A stretch of DNA of 64,000 nt from positions 806,001 through 870,000 of the forward strand of contig OZ254140.1 of assembly GCA_965267775.1 (NCBI GenBank), given 5' to 3'. The stretch's first letter is position 1; the number at the start of each line of letters is the position of its first letter. Below are positions 8,534-16,124 of the stretch, piece after piece. Both the position numbers and the translations under genes were made by a program. This DNA comes from Planktophila sp965267775 (GTDB lineage: Bacteria > Actinomycetota > Actinomycetes > Nanopelagicales > Nanopelagicaceae). The notes beneath the pieces are model-generated. The model did not search any database, had not been told where the DNA came from, and was given only the letters and a program-made list of their open reading frames with translations.

Positions 8534-9297
8534 TATGCGCCTGCCTTAAATGAGTTGAGGTACTTCTGGTATTGCTCTGGAGTAACAACCTTCACCTTAA
8601 AGATCATCTGAGCGTGGTTACGACCGCAGAGAATGTTGCATCGACCTGGGAATGTTCCAAGCTTATTTGCTGTGAATTGAAGATGGTTGGTGCGATCAGG
8701 AAGGTTCTGCATTTGAATCATGAAGGCAGGAATCCAGAAGCCGTGAACAACATCGTTAGATGTAATCGTGAAACGAACGCTCTCGCCTTGAGGCATGTAG
8801 AGCGTTGGCGGATTCTCAGGTGTTCCAGTTACTACTGCATCTTTTCCAGCTTCAGGGTAACCAAATTGCCATGACCACTGAATACCTTCAACAGTAATTT
8901 CATGTTGTGCAGGAGTCTTGAGATCAACAATCTTTGATTCCTTTGTCGCTGTGAAGTAGAAGAGCACTGCAACGATAAGGAAGGGAATGATTGTGTAAAC
9001 AATTTCAATCGGGATGTTGTACTGAGTCTGCTTAGGGAACTCACCCTTCTTCTCATCGTTCTTACGATGGAAGAATGCTGGCCAGAGAATGAGGATCAAG
9101 GTAATGACGCCTACGACTCCCGCAGTGATCCAAGCGCCCTGCCACAATGAGAGTGAAATATCGTTCACGCTCGTCGTGTTCTTTGGGTAACCCATACCGG
9201 AGATATCGTTTGATTTTAATGAGCAACCACTGAGGAGTGCTGGAGCCGATGTGGCTCCGAGCAGGCCGAGCAGGGTGCGCTTCTTAGGTGCAGACAT
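8533..9297 (-). CDS. ctaC: Cytochrome c oxidase subunit II (CuA lipoprotein)
   Basis: Accepts electrons from the cytochrome c domain at the binuclear CuA site. 254 residues: lipoprotein signal with lipobox ALLSGC (C25), two helices (about 50-72 and 95-116), then the cupredoxin domain outside the membrane. CuA ligands present are H185, C220, C224, H228 and M231, in the segments VVHGFWIP and CNILCGRNHAQM. The residue between the cysteines that is normally glutamate (backbone ligand to CuA, side-chain ligand to Mg/Mn) is I222. The aromatic patch WSWQFGY used for electron entry is intact. First gene of the reverse oxidase run; its start is 59 bases from the divergent gene at 9357. Confidence 0.95.
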   Translation of the reverse strand: MSAPKKRTLLGLLGATSAPALLSGCSLKSNDISGMGYPKNTTSVNDISLSLWQGAWITAGVVGVITLILILWPAFFHRKNDEKKGEFPKQTQYNIPIEIVYTIIPFLIVAVLFYFTATKESKIVDLKTPAQHEITVEGIQWSWQFGYPEAGKDAVVTGTPENPPTLYMPQGESVRFTITSNDVVHGFWIPAFMIQMQNLPDRTNHLQFTANKLGTFPGRCNILCGRNHAQMIFKVKVVTPEQYQKYLNSFKAGA

Positions 9298-9356
9298 AGA
9301 GCTAAGGATAGTGGCGTGAGCGCAAAGTATCTGCAGGAACGGGTAGCCTTCCTCGG

Positions 9357-10415
9357 GTGGCTCACCTCACAGGAAATTTCACCTCTGAAGCCCCTCTCTC
9401 CCCCGTCGTCAGAGAGGCGATTTCAGCAGCCCTCGAACAAGGGTGGGGCGATCCAAAGAAGCAATCGCAGGCCTCGGCCCGAGCAGCAATTTTGCGGGAT
9501 TCAGCACTCTCTGAGATAGCCACGACTCTCGGCACCACCCCCAATCGCCTTGAGGTAATTGGCGAGCCTTCTCTGGTCCACTTCATCGCCCTAATGGGAT
9601 TTATGCGCGAAGGAAGCGCCCTCTACACATCGACTGTCGATCTCGGAAAGATCCGAGCAATTGCTCGTCAGTATTCAGCGCCGGAAAATGAAATCGGCGT
9701 CGATGAGAACGGGCAATACATCCTTGGCCAGTTTAAGGCGAATAAGAATTCAGTCGTATCGATTCAAGCAACCAATGGCGAAACCGGTGTGAGGCAAGAT
9801 CTGGAGCGCTGGAAGAACCATGCCGCCCATGTTGTTCTCGATGCCACCCGTTCGCTGATTTCTCCAGAGCTCCTCGAGGGATTCGCCGCTACAACCCTCG
9901 ATGCAACTTCGTGGGGCGGCCCACATGGCATCGGCTTCTTGGCCATCAGTGATGAGAAGCAATTTAAATATCCACTTCCCCACCTCGCACCTATTCGAGT
10001 TCCCGGCTCATATTCGATACCGCTCTTAGTAGGTAGCGCGATAGCTCTCAACGAATTCGTCTCGTATCAAGATTCTCTTACCCTCTTGCGTGCAGTTCTA
10101 GCGAGAGAGTTATCAGAGCTCAATGGAATTTCCGTTTTAGCGAATACTTCAGGAGCGGGTTCACGTTATCTCTCGATTATTGCTGAAGATTTTTCTTCGG
10201 AAGAGATTCTTCGTGCCTTACTTCAGCGCGATATTGCAGTCGATGCAGGTTCTGCATGTTCACCAGAAGATCTCACGCCAAGTCATGTCATCGCTTCAAT
10301 GGGGTTCCCAACAACAGGACACCTGAGGCTAACTATCCACCCAGGTCACACAGAGAGCGATATACACGCTCTTATTCAAGTATTGAAGGAAGTGCTGACA
10401 GATTTACGCAGCTAG
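9357..10415 (+). CDS. Degenerate cysteine-desulfurase-like protein (class V aminotransferase fold)
   Basis: 352 residues with the overall order of a NifS/IscS-type protein, but the PLP site looks lost. The lysine that binds PLP (SAHK or SGHK in active enzymes) falls in LDATSWGGPHGIGFL, where the residue is S185. The phosphate-binding loop, usually SGGTEANN, reads IGEPSLVHF. The aspartate of VVLDATRSL is present, but the next conserved glutamine is R165. The C-terminal persulfide loop is well kept: VDAGSACSPEDLTPSHV with C301. GTG start at 9357. It converges on adoK with a 12-base overlap. From memory, other actinobacteria have a similar gene near ctaC with an intact AHKWGGP, so this copy appears to have changed function rather than be a random pseudogene: the frame is fully open. 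Confidence 0.75.
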   Translation: MAHLTGNFTSEAPLSPVVREAISAALEQGWGDPKKQSQASARAAILRDSALSEIATTLGTTPNRLEVIGEPSLVHFIALMGFMREGSALYTSTVDLGKIRAIARQYSAPENEIGVDENGQYILGQFKANKNSVVSIQATNGETGVRQDLERWKNHAAHVVLDATRSLISPELLEGFAATTLDATSWGGPHGIGFLAISDEKQFKYPLPHLAPIRVPGSYSIPLLVGSAIALNEFVSYQDSLTLLRAVLARELSELNGISVLANTSGAGSRYLSIIAEDFSSEEILRALLQRDIAVDAGSACSPEDLTPSHVIASMGFPTTGHLRLTIHPGHTESDIHALIQVLKEVLTDLRS

Positions 10416-11381
10416 ATGAGCGGCAATCTCTGAAGCCGCTTCATCACCATATGCATCCTTAAAACGGGCAACAAATTCTTGATTGGTAAATCGATATTCC
10501 TGTGTACCCATAGTTTCGATGACATATGTTGCAACCATCGAACCTAGTTGAGCACAACGCTCGTGGCTAAGACCCCAAGCAAGACCTGCTACGAAGCCAG
10601 ATCTAAAGGAATCACCGACGCCGGTTGGATCAACTTTTGCATTCTCTTTTGCACATACAACCTTGATGAATTCGCCATCGATGCTCTCAACTCGTGCACC
10701 TTCGGAGCCTTGCGTAACAACGCGATATTTTACGCGCTGCAGAATTTCATGATCGCTCCATCCAGTCTTCTGAATAGCGAGAGCGAGCTCGTACTCATTC
10801 ATAAAGAGGTATGTCGCGCCTTCGATTAATTTGCGAATCTGATCACCGGACATACGTGCCATCTGCTGTGAAGGATCTGCAGCAACTGGAATATTGTTTT
10901 CGACCGCTACCTCCATGTGACGGAGCATCGCCTCGGGATCATCCGGTGAAATAACGAGGAGATCGAAACGTCCCGTCTTATCCATGATTGGTTGAAGTTC
11001 AATATTGCGCGCTTCAGACATTGCACCTGGAAAGAAAGATGCGATCTGATTGAGCTCAGTATCTGTTGTCACTGTAAAGTGAGCGGTGTACTGCTCCTTT
11101 GAGATCAAGACATGTGATGTATCAACTCCATGGCGAGAGAGCCATGCGTCGTAATCAGCCCAATCTTTACCAACAGCGGCAATCAGAACGGGGTTGAGTC
11201 CAAGGTTGGCCATTCCAAATGCGATATTTGCAGCGCAGCCACCGCGACGGACTTCGAGCCCATCAACGAGGAATGAGAGAGAGACTTTCTCTAGTGAACC
11301 TGCCACCAATGAATCGGTGAACTTCCCAGGGAAAGTCATTAAGTGATCTAAACCAACTGAACCTGCCACACCAATTCTCAT
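10404..11381 (-). CDS. adoK: PfkB-family sugar/nucleoside kinase, adenosine-kinase type
   Basis: 325 residues, ribokinase fold. The N-terminus (GSVGLDHLMTFPGKF, then KVSLSFLVDGLEVRRGG) and the segments FPGAMSEARNIEL and AADPSQQMARMSG match, as I recall it, the mycobacterial adenosine kinase Rv2202c closely. The PfkB C-terminal motif is DPTGVGDSFRSGF with catalytic D in the GVGD turn. The likely reaction is phosphorylation of adenosine to AMP for purine salvage; a different sugar substrate cannot be excluded. It is 29 bases downstream of the Fe-S carrier gene on the same strand, the same neighbourhood as in mycobacteria (adoK near Rv2204c). Confidence 0.85.
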   Translation of the reverse strand: MRIGVAGSVGLDHLMTFPGKFTDSLVAGSLEKVSLSFLVDGLEVRRGGCAANIAFGMANLGLNPVLIAAVGKDWADYDAWLSRHGVDTSHVLISKEQYTAHFTVTTDTELNQIASFFPGAMSEARNIELQPIMDKTGRFDLLVISPDDPEAMLRHMEVAVENNIPVAADPSQQMARMSGDQIRKLIEGATYLFMNEYELALAIQKTGWSDHEILQRVKYRVVTQGSEGARVESIDGEFIKVVCAKENAKVDPTGVGDSFRSGFVAGLAWGLSHERCAQLGSMVATYVIETMGTQEYRFTNQEFVARFKDAYGDEAASEIAAHLAA

Positions 11382-11410
11382 GAGTGGATTTAACTACAGT
11401 GTGAGGTTTT

Positions 11411-11785
11411 TTAGTTAAATGAATCGCCACATGCACAAGAACCTTGTGCATTGGGATTATCAATTGTGAAGCCCTGCTTTTCAATGGTGTCAACGAAGTC
11501 AACTGTTGCGCCCATGAGGTATGGATCTGACATCTTGTCGACAACTACCTTGACTGCGCCAAATTCACGAGTGATATCGCCATCTTGGTTACGGTCATCG
11601 AAGTAGAGCTGGTAGCGAAGTCCTGAACATCCACCAGGCTGAACAGCAACGCGGAGGTAGAGGTCATCGCGACCCTCTTGTGCAAGCAGTGAGGCGACCT
11701 TTGCAGCTGCTGTATCTGTAAGTGCGATACCTGTTGTGAGGTCTACTGCCACACCTGTTGAAGTCTGGGTTGTCTCTGTTGTCAT
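11411..11785 (-). CDS. erpA: HesB/IscA/ErpA-type iron-sulfur cluster carrier
   Basis: A-type carrier that delivers Fe-S clusters to apoproteins. About 124 residues from the ATG at 11783-11785; a longer frame exists but adds residues unlike the family. The three cluster cysteines are present: GGCSGLRYQLYFDD for the first and CACGDSF at the C-terminus for the CxC pair. The sequence GFTIDNPNAQGSC is typical of the ErpA/HesB branch. It is divergent from nadA (61 bases apart), whose product needs a [4Fe-4S] cluster, and on the same strand as adoK. The exact client proteins are not known; the LipA and NadA enzymes encoded nearby are plausible. Confidence 0.9.
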   Translation of the reverse strand: MTTETTQTSTGVAVDLTTGIALTDTAAAKVASLLAQEGRDDLYLRVAVQPGGCSGLRYQLYFDDRNQDGDITREFGAVKVVVDKMSDPYLMGATVDFVDTIEKQGFTIDNPNAQGSCACGDSFN

Positions 11786-11846
11786 GTGCCGAAGAATACC
11801 CGCGTCAGGTTGCCGTTGCGACTCCAAAACGGCGAGAATAGGTCAC

Positions 11847-12995
11847 ATGTCTGCAACGCCATTGGCTCAGCTCCTCCTCTTGGGGCAGGGAACCGACCTC
11901 GCCTCCGAGCGTGGAGTCTCATGTACGGGAGATCTCCCTCAAGCGAGCGACCCAAATTTGGTTGCTCGTGCCACTGCGGCAAAGAAGGCTCTTGGATCAA
12001 AGGTCTTGGTTTTAGGCCATCACTATCAGCGCGATGAAGTTATCCAATTCGCGGATATCACTGGTGACTCATTCAAATTGGCGCAAGCCGCAGCAGCACA
12101 GAGCGAAGCTGAGTACATCATCTTCTGCGGAGTTCACTTCATGGCCGAGAGCGCAGACATCCTCACCGGCCCACATCAAAAAGTAATTCTTCCCGACCTT
12201 GCTGCAGGATGTTCTATGGCTGATATGGCAACAGCGGCTCAAGTCGAACAATGTTGGCAAGATCTTGAGAAACTGGGAATTGCATCAAGAACAGTGCCGG
12301 TGACATATATGAATTCATCGGCAGCAATTAAGAGTTTTACTGGTGAGCATGGTGGAACCATCTGTACATCGTCAAATGCTGAGAAGACTCTTCGTTGGGC
12401 TTTTGAAAAGGCAGAGAAAATTCTCTTCCTACCTGATCAGCATCTTGGTCGAAATACTGCCGTCAATGATCTTGGATTAACTCTTGAAGATTGTGTCGTA
12501 TGGAATCCATGGAAGCCACAGGGCGGACTTATTGAAGACCAAATAAAGAATGCGAAAATGATTCTCTGGCGAGGTCATTGCTCCGTACATGGTCGTTTCA
12601 CAAAAGAGTCCATCGATGAATTTCGCGTCCGTATTCCAGAGATCAACATCATCGTTCATCCTGAATGTCAGAATGAAGTTGTCTCTGAAGCAGATTACGT
12701 AGGAAGTACTGAGAAGATTATTAAGACAGTTTCGGAGTCGGCTCCAGGAACGCAATGGGCGGTTGGAACAGAGCTCAACCTTGTCTCACGTCTTGCAGCA
12801 GCGAACCCAGATAAGAAAGTCTTCTTCCTCGATCGCACCGTCTGCTACTGCTCGACGATGAATCGAATTGATCTCCCCCACCTAGTCTGGGCGCTCGAGT
12901 CACTTGTTGCCGGCAAGGTCATCAATGAGATCAAGGTCGATTCAGAGACGGCGCGATACTCAAAGTTGGCGCTCGAGCAAATGCTCGCCCTATAG
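11847..12995 (+). CDS. nadA: Quinolinate synthase
   Basis: Condenses iminoaspartate with dihydroxyacetone phosphate to quinolinate, the first committed pyridine step of NAD synthesis. 382 residues from the ATG at 11847. The N-terminal substrate loop VLGHHYQRDEVIQFADITGDSF is diagnostic. Cysteines that can bind the oxygen-sensitive [4Fe-4S] cluster appear in FCGVHFMAESADIL, in RGHCSVHGRF and in HPECQNEVV, with a further one in YCSTMNRIDLPHL. This is the longer NadA form seen in actinobacteria and cyanobacteria. nadB and nadC are not adjacent. It is followed after 8 bases by the DUF3043 gene. Confidence 0.95.
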   Translation: MSATPLAQLLLLGQGTDLASERGVSCTGDLPQASDPNLVARATAAKKALGSKVLVLGHHYQRDEVIQFADITGDSFKLAQAAAAQSEAEYIIFCGVHFMAESADILTGPHQKVILPDLAAGCSMADMATAAQVEQCWQDLEKLGIASRTVPVTYMNSSAAIKSFTGEHGGTICTSSNAEKTLRWAFEKAEKILFLPDQHLGRNTAVNDLGLTLEDCVVWNPWKPQGGLIEDQIKNAKMILWRGHCSVHGRFTKESIDEFRVRIPEINIIVHPECQNEVVSEADYVGSTEKIIKTVSESAPGTQWAVGTELNLVSRLAAANPDKKVFFLDRTVCYCSTMNRIDLPHLVWALESLVAGKVINEIKVDSETARYSKLALEQMLAL

Positions 12996-13003
12996 TTTCC
13001 GCC

Positions 13004-13570
13004 ATGACACAAAGCGCATCAGAATCGTCGAAGAAGGGCCGTCCGACACCGAAGCGTCGTGAGGCAACCCAGAAGCACCACTCTCTCGCTCCCATTAAGA
13101 CAAAGGAAGAGAAGAAGCGTGCACGTGAAGCAGCTAAGACCGCACGTTTAGCAGCCCGCCAGGCATATATGCGTGGAGATGAGAGCGCTCTTCCTGCACG
13201 TGATCGTGGACCTGCACGTCGATTTGTTCGCGACTATATCGATTCACGTCGTTCTGTCGGTGAGTACTTCTTGCCAATCATCTTTATCGTTCTCATCTTG
13301 ACGATGATTCCAACATCTTCAACCAAGAATGCAGATGGCCTTCCACAAGTTCCAATGACTCAGGTCATCTCCATCGCCATCATGTACACCGTCTTATTGA
13401 TCTCAGTAATCGACGGCCTGCTTCTCAATCGCAAGATCAAGAAGTTGGTTACGGCGAAGTTCCCAGGAACAGTAACTCGCGGACTTGGTCTCTACGGCTG
13501 GCTTCGTTCGACGCAGATGCGCCGTATGCGTAGCCCTAAACCACAGGTCAAAGCTGGTACAAAGATTTAA
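13004..13570 (+). CDS. DUF3043 membrane protein
   Basis: 188 residues. A long basic N-terminus (KKGRPTPKRREATQKHHSL, then many K, R and A through residue 60) is followed by GPARRFVRDYIDSRRSVGEYF and two hydrophobic helices (about 87-105 and 123-142). This layout is that of DUF3043, an actinobacterial family of unknown function that I recall lying beside nadA or ErpA genes. The lysine/arginine-rich head could bind nucleic acid, membrane phosphate or ribosomes; none is demonstrated. It starts 8 bases after nadA, so probably co-transcribed, and its stop abuts that of the convergent aldo/keto reductase. Confidence 0.85.
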   Translation: MTQSASESSKKGRPTPKRREATQKHHSLAPIKTKEEKKRAREAAKTARLAARQAYMRGDESALPARDRGPARRFVRDYIDSRRSVGEYFLPIIFIVLILTMIPTSSTKNADGLPQVPMTQVISIAIMYTVLLISVIDGLLLNRKIKKLVTAKFPGTVTRGLGLYGWLRSTQMRRMRSPKPQVKAGTKI

Positions 13571-14572
13571 TTAAGCTCGAGGATTTGGGCTTTCATTCTT
13601 AGAGGCATCGCGCTCTGGAAGATCTCCAAGAATTGCATCAATCGCTTTGATCTGATCGACAGAGAGTTTGATCCCAGATGCTTTGACATTCTCTTTGACC
13701 TGTGATGGTTTAGTCGCACCCATGATTGCGCTCGAGACATTGTCATTTGCAAGTACCCATGCAAGTGAAAGCTGGCCAGTAGTAATCCCTGCCTCATCAG
13801 CTATCGGCTTGAGATTCTGCACTGCAGTTAACACATCTTCACGTAACCAACGGGAGATAAAGTTTGCGCCGCTCTTCTTATCAGTTGCACGTGAACCCGC
13901 TGGAACCTTCTTGCCAGGTAGATACTTTCCAGTGAGAACACCTTGAGCCAACGGTGACCAGACAATCTGACCGATTCCCTCTTTACGTGAAAGCGGAACA
14001 ACCTCTGCCTCAATCACGCGCCATAACGCCGAGTACTGAGGTTGACTTGAGACGAAACGGTTGTAACCGCGTGCATCTTGAATCTTTAGTGCTGCCTTAA
14101 TCTGCTCTGCGTTCCATTCAGAGAAACCGATATAGGAAACCTTGCCTTGTCGGATCAAATCATCGAATGCTGAGAGAGTCTCTTCAAGTGGAGTTTCAAA
14201 ATCAAAGCGGTGTGCTTGATAGAGATCGATATGGTCTGTGTTGAGTCGCTTCAGCGATGCGTTACAGCTCTCCATGATGTGCTTGCGAGAAAGTCCGCGA
14301 TCGTTCTTTCCAGTACCGGTTGGGAAGTAGACCTTGGTGAAGAGTTCATACGATTCGCGACGAACACCTTTGAGCGCCTTGCCAAGAATTGATTCAGCCT
14401 TAGTACCGGCGTAGACATCAGCGGTATCGAATGTCGTAATGCCTACATCGAGTGCGGTACGAACACACTTAGTTGCAGCTTCAGCCTCTACTTGAGAGCC
14501 GTGTGTGACCCAATTTCCATAAGAAATCTCTGAGACGTACATTCCGGTTGAGCCAAGGCGGCGATATTCCAT
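13571..14572 (-). CDS. Aldo/keto reductase (Kv-beta/YajO-like)
   Basis: NADPH-dependent carbonyl reductase with a TIM barrel, about 333 residues from the ATG at 14570-14572. Seen in order: MEYRRLGSTGMYVSEISYG, the catalytic aspartate in FDTADVYAGTKAESILGKAL with its tyrosine, the lysine in ELFTKVYFP, the histidine in DLYQAHRFD, and the C-terminal cofactor segment SSAIMGATKPSQVKENV. The subgroup resembles voltage-gated channel beta subunits and glyceraldehyde-3-phosphate reductases; the true substrate is unknown. A longer frame reaches 14722 but would run through the cobalamin riboswitch on the other strand, so the shorter start is preferred. Confidence 0.9.
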   Translation of the reverse strand: MEYRRLGSTGMYVSEISYGNWVTHGSQVEAEAATKCVRTALDVGITTFDTADVYAGTKAESILGKALKGVRRESYELFTKVYFPTGTGKNDRGLSRKHIMESCNASLKRLNTDHIDLYQAHRFDFETPLEETLSAFDDLIRQGKVSYIGFSEWNAEQIKAALKIQDARGYNRFVSSQPQYSALWRVIEAEVVPLSRKEGIGQIVWSPLAQGVLTGKYLPGKKVPAGSRATDKKSGANFISRWLREDVLTAVQNLKPIADEAGITTGQLSLAWVLANDNVSSAIMGATKPSQVKENVKASGIKLSVDQIKAIDAILGDLPERDASKNESPNPRA

Positions 14573-14624
14573 GTGGCCATCGTATGGGGCGAGTTGATAG
14601 TTGCCAATGGATAGGCGGTGTGGT

Positions 14625-14750
14625 TCTCTTCGCACAGAACTTAATAAGTAAGAGATAGAGGATTCAGGGGAAGATCGGTGAAATTCCGACGCTGACCCGC
14701 AACCGTAAGAGTGGTTCGCCACTTAAGTCGGATTACCTGATTCATCTATT
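14625..14750 (+). promoter_or_regulatory. Cobalamin riboswitch
   Basis: The conserved core is readable: GGGGAAGATCGGTGAAATTC from 14667, then GCTGACCCGCAACCGTAAG at 14691-14709, a small hairpin AGTGG-TTCG-CCACT at 14710-14723, and the B12 box GTCGGATTACCTGA at 14727-14740. A closing stem pairs about 14655-14668 with 14736-14749. The 5' edge is uncertain. The ribosome-binding site of the SCO2322-family gene lies about 95 bases further on, with small inverted repeats between (CCCGC/GCGGG near 14760-14777 and GGTTGA-T-TCAACC near 14791-14803) that could form the expression platform. Expected logic: high cobalamin shuts down the downstream uptake operon. Confidence 0.9.
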
Positions 14751-14848
14751 AGACCAACACCCGCCGAGGTTTGCGGGGCGTAGTCGTAACGGTTGATTCA
14801 ACCATTGCTTGCTACCCCTGTGAGGCTCTTTATTTTCAGGAGCTCCAG

Positions 14849-15376
14849 ATGAAGAAGACAATCACCGCACTTGTTGCTGCGGTTCTATTAACTCAATCAT
14901 TTATCCCACAAGCCGACGCGGCATCTAAGGGTTGGCGATACTGGGGTTATTACCAAGCGGCTGCAAAGAGCACTACTTGGAAAGCTGCAATGACCGGCCC
15001 TACTGTCGATATCGCAGATGGCTCTGTTGAAGGCTGGATCTTCACATTTAGCAATGACGACATCCCATCAAATGCCCCATCAATCAAGCCAAGTTTCCAG
15101 AGCATCTGCGGAAAGACAAAGGCGCAGGCTGGGCTTAAGCGAGTAGGACTTGTCATCGATTTCGGCGGAGCTGCCTATGCACCGAAGGGCGAGAAGGTTC
15201 AAAAGACAATTGTTCGCTGTGTTCTTACTGCTAAAGATTCACAAGGAATCGATGTACTGGCGCAAGAAATTAAAGTCCGCCAAGCAGATTCTGGTTTGAT
15301 CTGTGGATTTAATAACTATCCAGCTCGTGAATGCGGAGTAGAAATCACGACTCCATCTTCACTCGTTAAGAAGTAA
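14849..15376 (+). CDS. SCO2322-family secreted protein, cobalamin-regulated
   Basis: 176 residues with a signal peptide (MKKTITALVAAVLLTQSF, likely cleavage after the QADA segment). The mature part begins KGWRYWGYYQAA and ends in GLICGFNNYPARECGVEI; from memory this is the pattern of Streptomyces SCO2322 (GYRYWSFW near the start, paired cysteines, then a Gly/Tyr/Pro turn). Three to four cysteines (in SICGK, VRCVL, LICGF, RECGV) could form disulfides. It is the first gene after the cobalamin riboswitch, with a ribosome site in CAGGAGCTCC, and 4 bases ahead of the ECF T component. A role in extracellular capture or delivery of corrinoids is inferred from context only. Confidence 0.8.
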   Translation: MKKTITALVAAVLLTQSFIPQADAASKGWRYWGYYQAAAKSTTWKAAMTGPTVDIADGSVEGWIFTFSNDDIPSNAPSIKPSFQSICGKTKAQAGLKRVGLVIDFGGAAYAPKGEKVQKTIVRCVLTAKDSQGIDVLAQEIKVRQADSGLICGFNNYPARECGVEITTPSSLVKK

Positions 15377-15380
15377 GCAG

Positions 15381-16124
15381 ATGCAAAAGCCGTTCCACCC
15401 GCTTACTTTCTGGGGGCTCTTCACAGCCCTTGCAGTAGGTGTCATCGCATCCGATAACGCTCTCTGCGCTATCGCTGCGATTGGTGGTGCGGCTTTCATC
15501 GTCTATCGACGTCGTGAAGAAGGACCATGGCGTGAAAGCTTTAAGTGGTCTCTCATCGCCGGAGCGCTCTTAATCTTTATCAGAGCACTTACCGGCATCC
15601 TGATCGGCGTACCTCGAATTGGCACCACACTCTTTACCCTTCCGCGAATTGCTCTTCCAACGTGGTTACCCGGAATTCGTATCGGTGGCGCCGTCACCTG
15701 GGAACGACTCTCTTCATCGCTTCATGAAGGACTCATGATTGCAACAGTGATTGCTCTCTTTGGTGCGGCGAATTCGGTAACGAGTCCCCACAAACTCTTG
15801 CGCGTCATGCCATCTAAGGTCTATCAACTAGCAGTTACCTTGACGATTGCTACATCCGTTTTTCCGCAATTGATCTCCAGTATTCAACGCATTCGTCAGG
15901 CTCAATTCTTGCGAAGCGGGAAGAAGCCACGCATTGCAACGATTGCCATCCCTCTTCTTGAAGAGAGTCTTGAACGCGCGGTGCATCTCGCTGAATCGAT
16001 GGAGGCTCGCGGCTTTGGTCAATCAAAGCGACAGAGCAGATATCGACCAATGCGATACTCGCTCAAAGATCTCACCGTTATCACTAGCGGTATCTCTCTA
16101 GCAATTGCGATGGTGGCGCTGTGA
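15381..16124 (+). CDS. ECF transporter T component (CbiQ-like)
   Basis: Transmembrane coupling subunit of an energy-coupling-factor importer, 247 residues with about five helices. The coupling-helix motifs are present: a first Ala-containing segment at QRIRQAQFLRSG and the classic Ala-Arg-Gly motif in LAESMEARGFG, which contact the two ATPase domains. It follows the SCO2322-family gene by 4 bases and overlaps the ATPase gene by the four bases GTGA. With the A and S genes it makes a complete ECF module under the cobalamin riboswitch, matching the actinobacterial CbrT/CbrU/CbrV vitamin B12 transporter as I recall it. Confidence 0.9.
   Translation: MQKPFHPLTFWGLFTALAVGVIASDNALCAIAAIGGAAFIVYRRREEGPWRESFKWSLIAGALLIFIRALTGILIGVPRIGTTLFTLPRIALPTWLPGIRIGGAVTWERLSSSLHEGLMIATVIALFGAANSVTSPHKLLRVMPSKVYQLAVTLTIATSVFPQLISSIQRIRQAQFLRSGKKPRIATIAIPLLEESLERAVHLAESMEARGFGQSKRQSRYRPMRYSLKDLTVITSGISLAIAMVAL

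Noticed and set aside
14573..14722. N-terminal extension of the aldo/keto reductase
   Set aside because: It runs through the cobalamin riboswitch and adds residues unlike the family.
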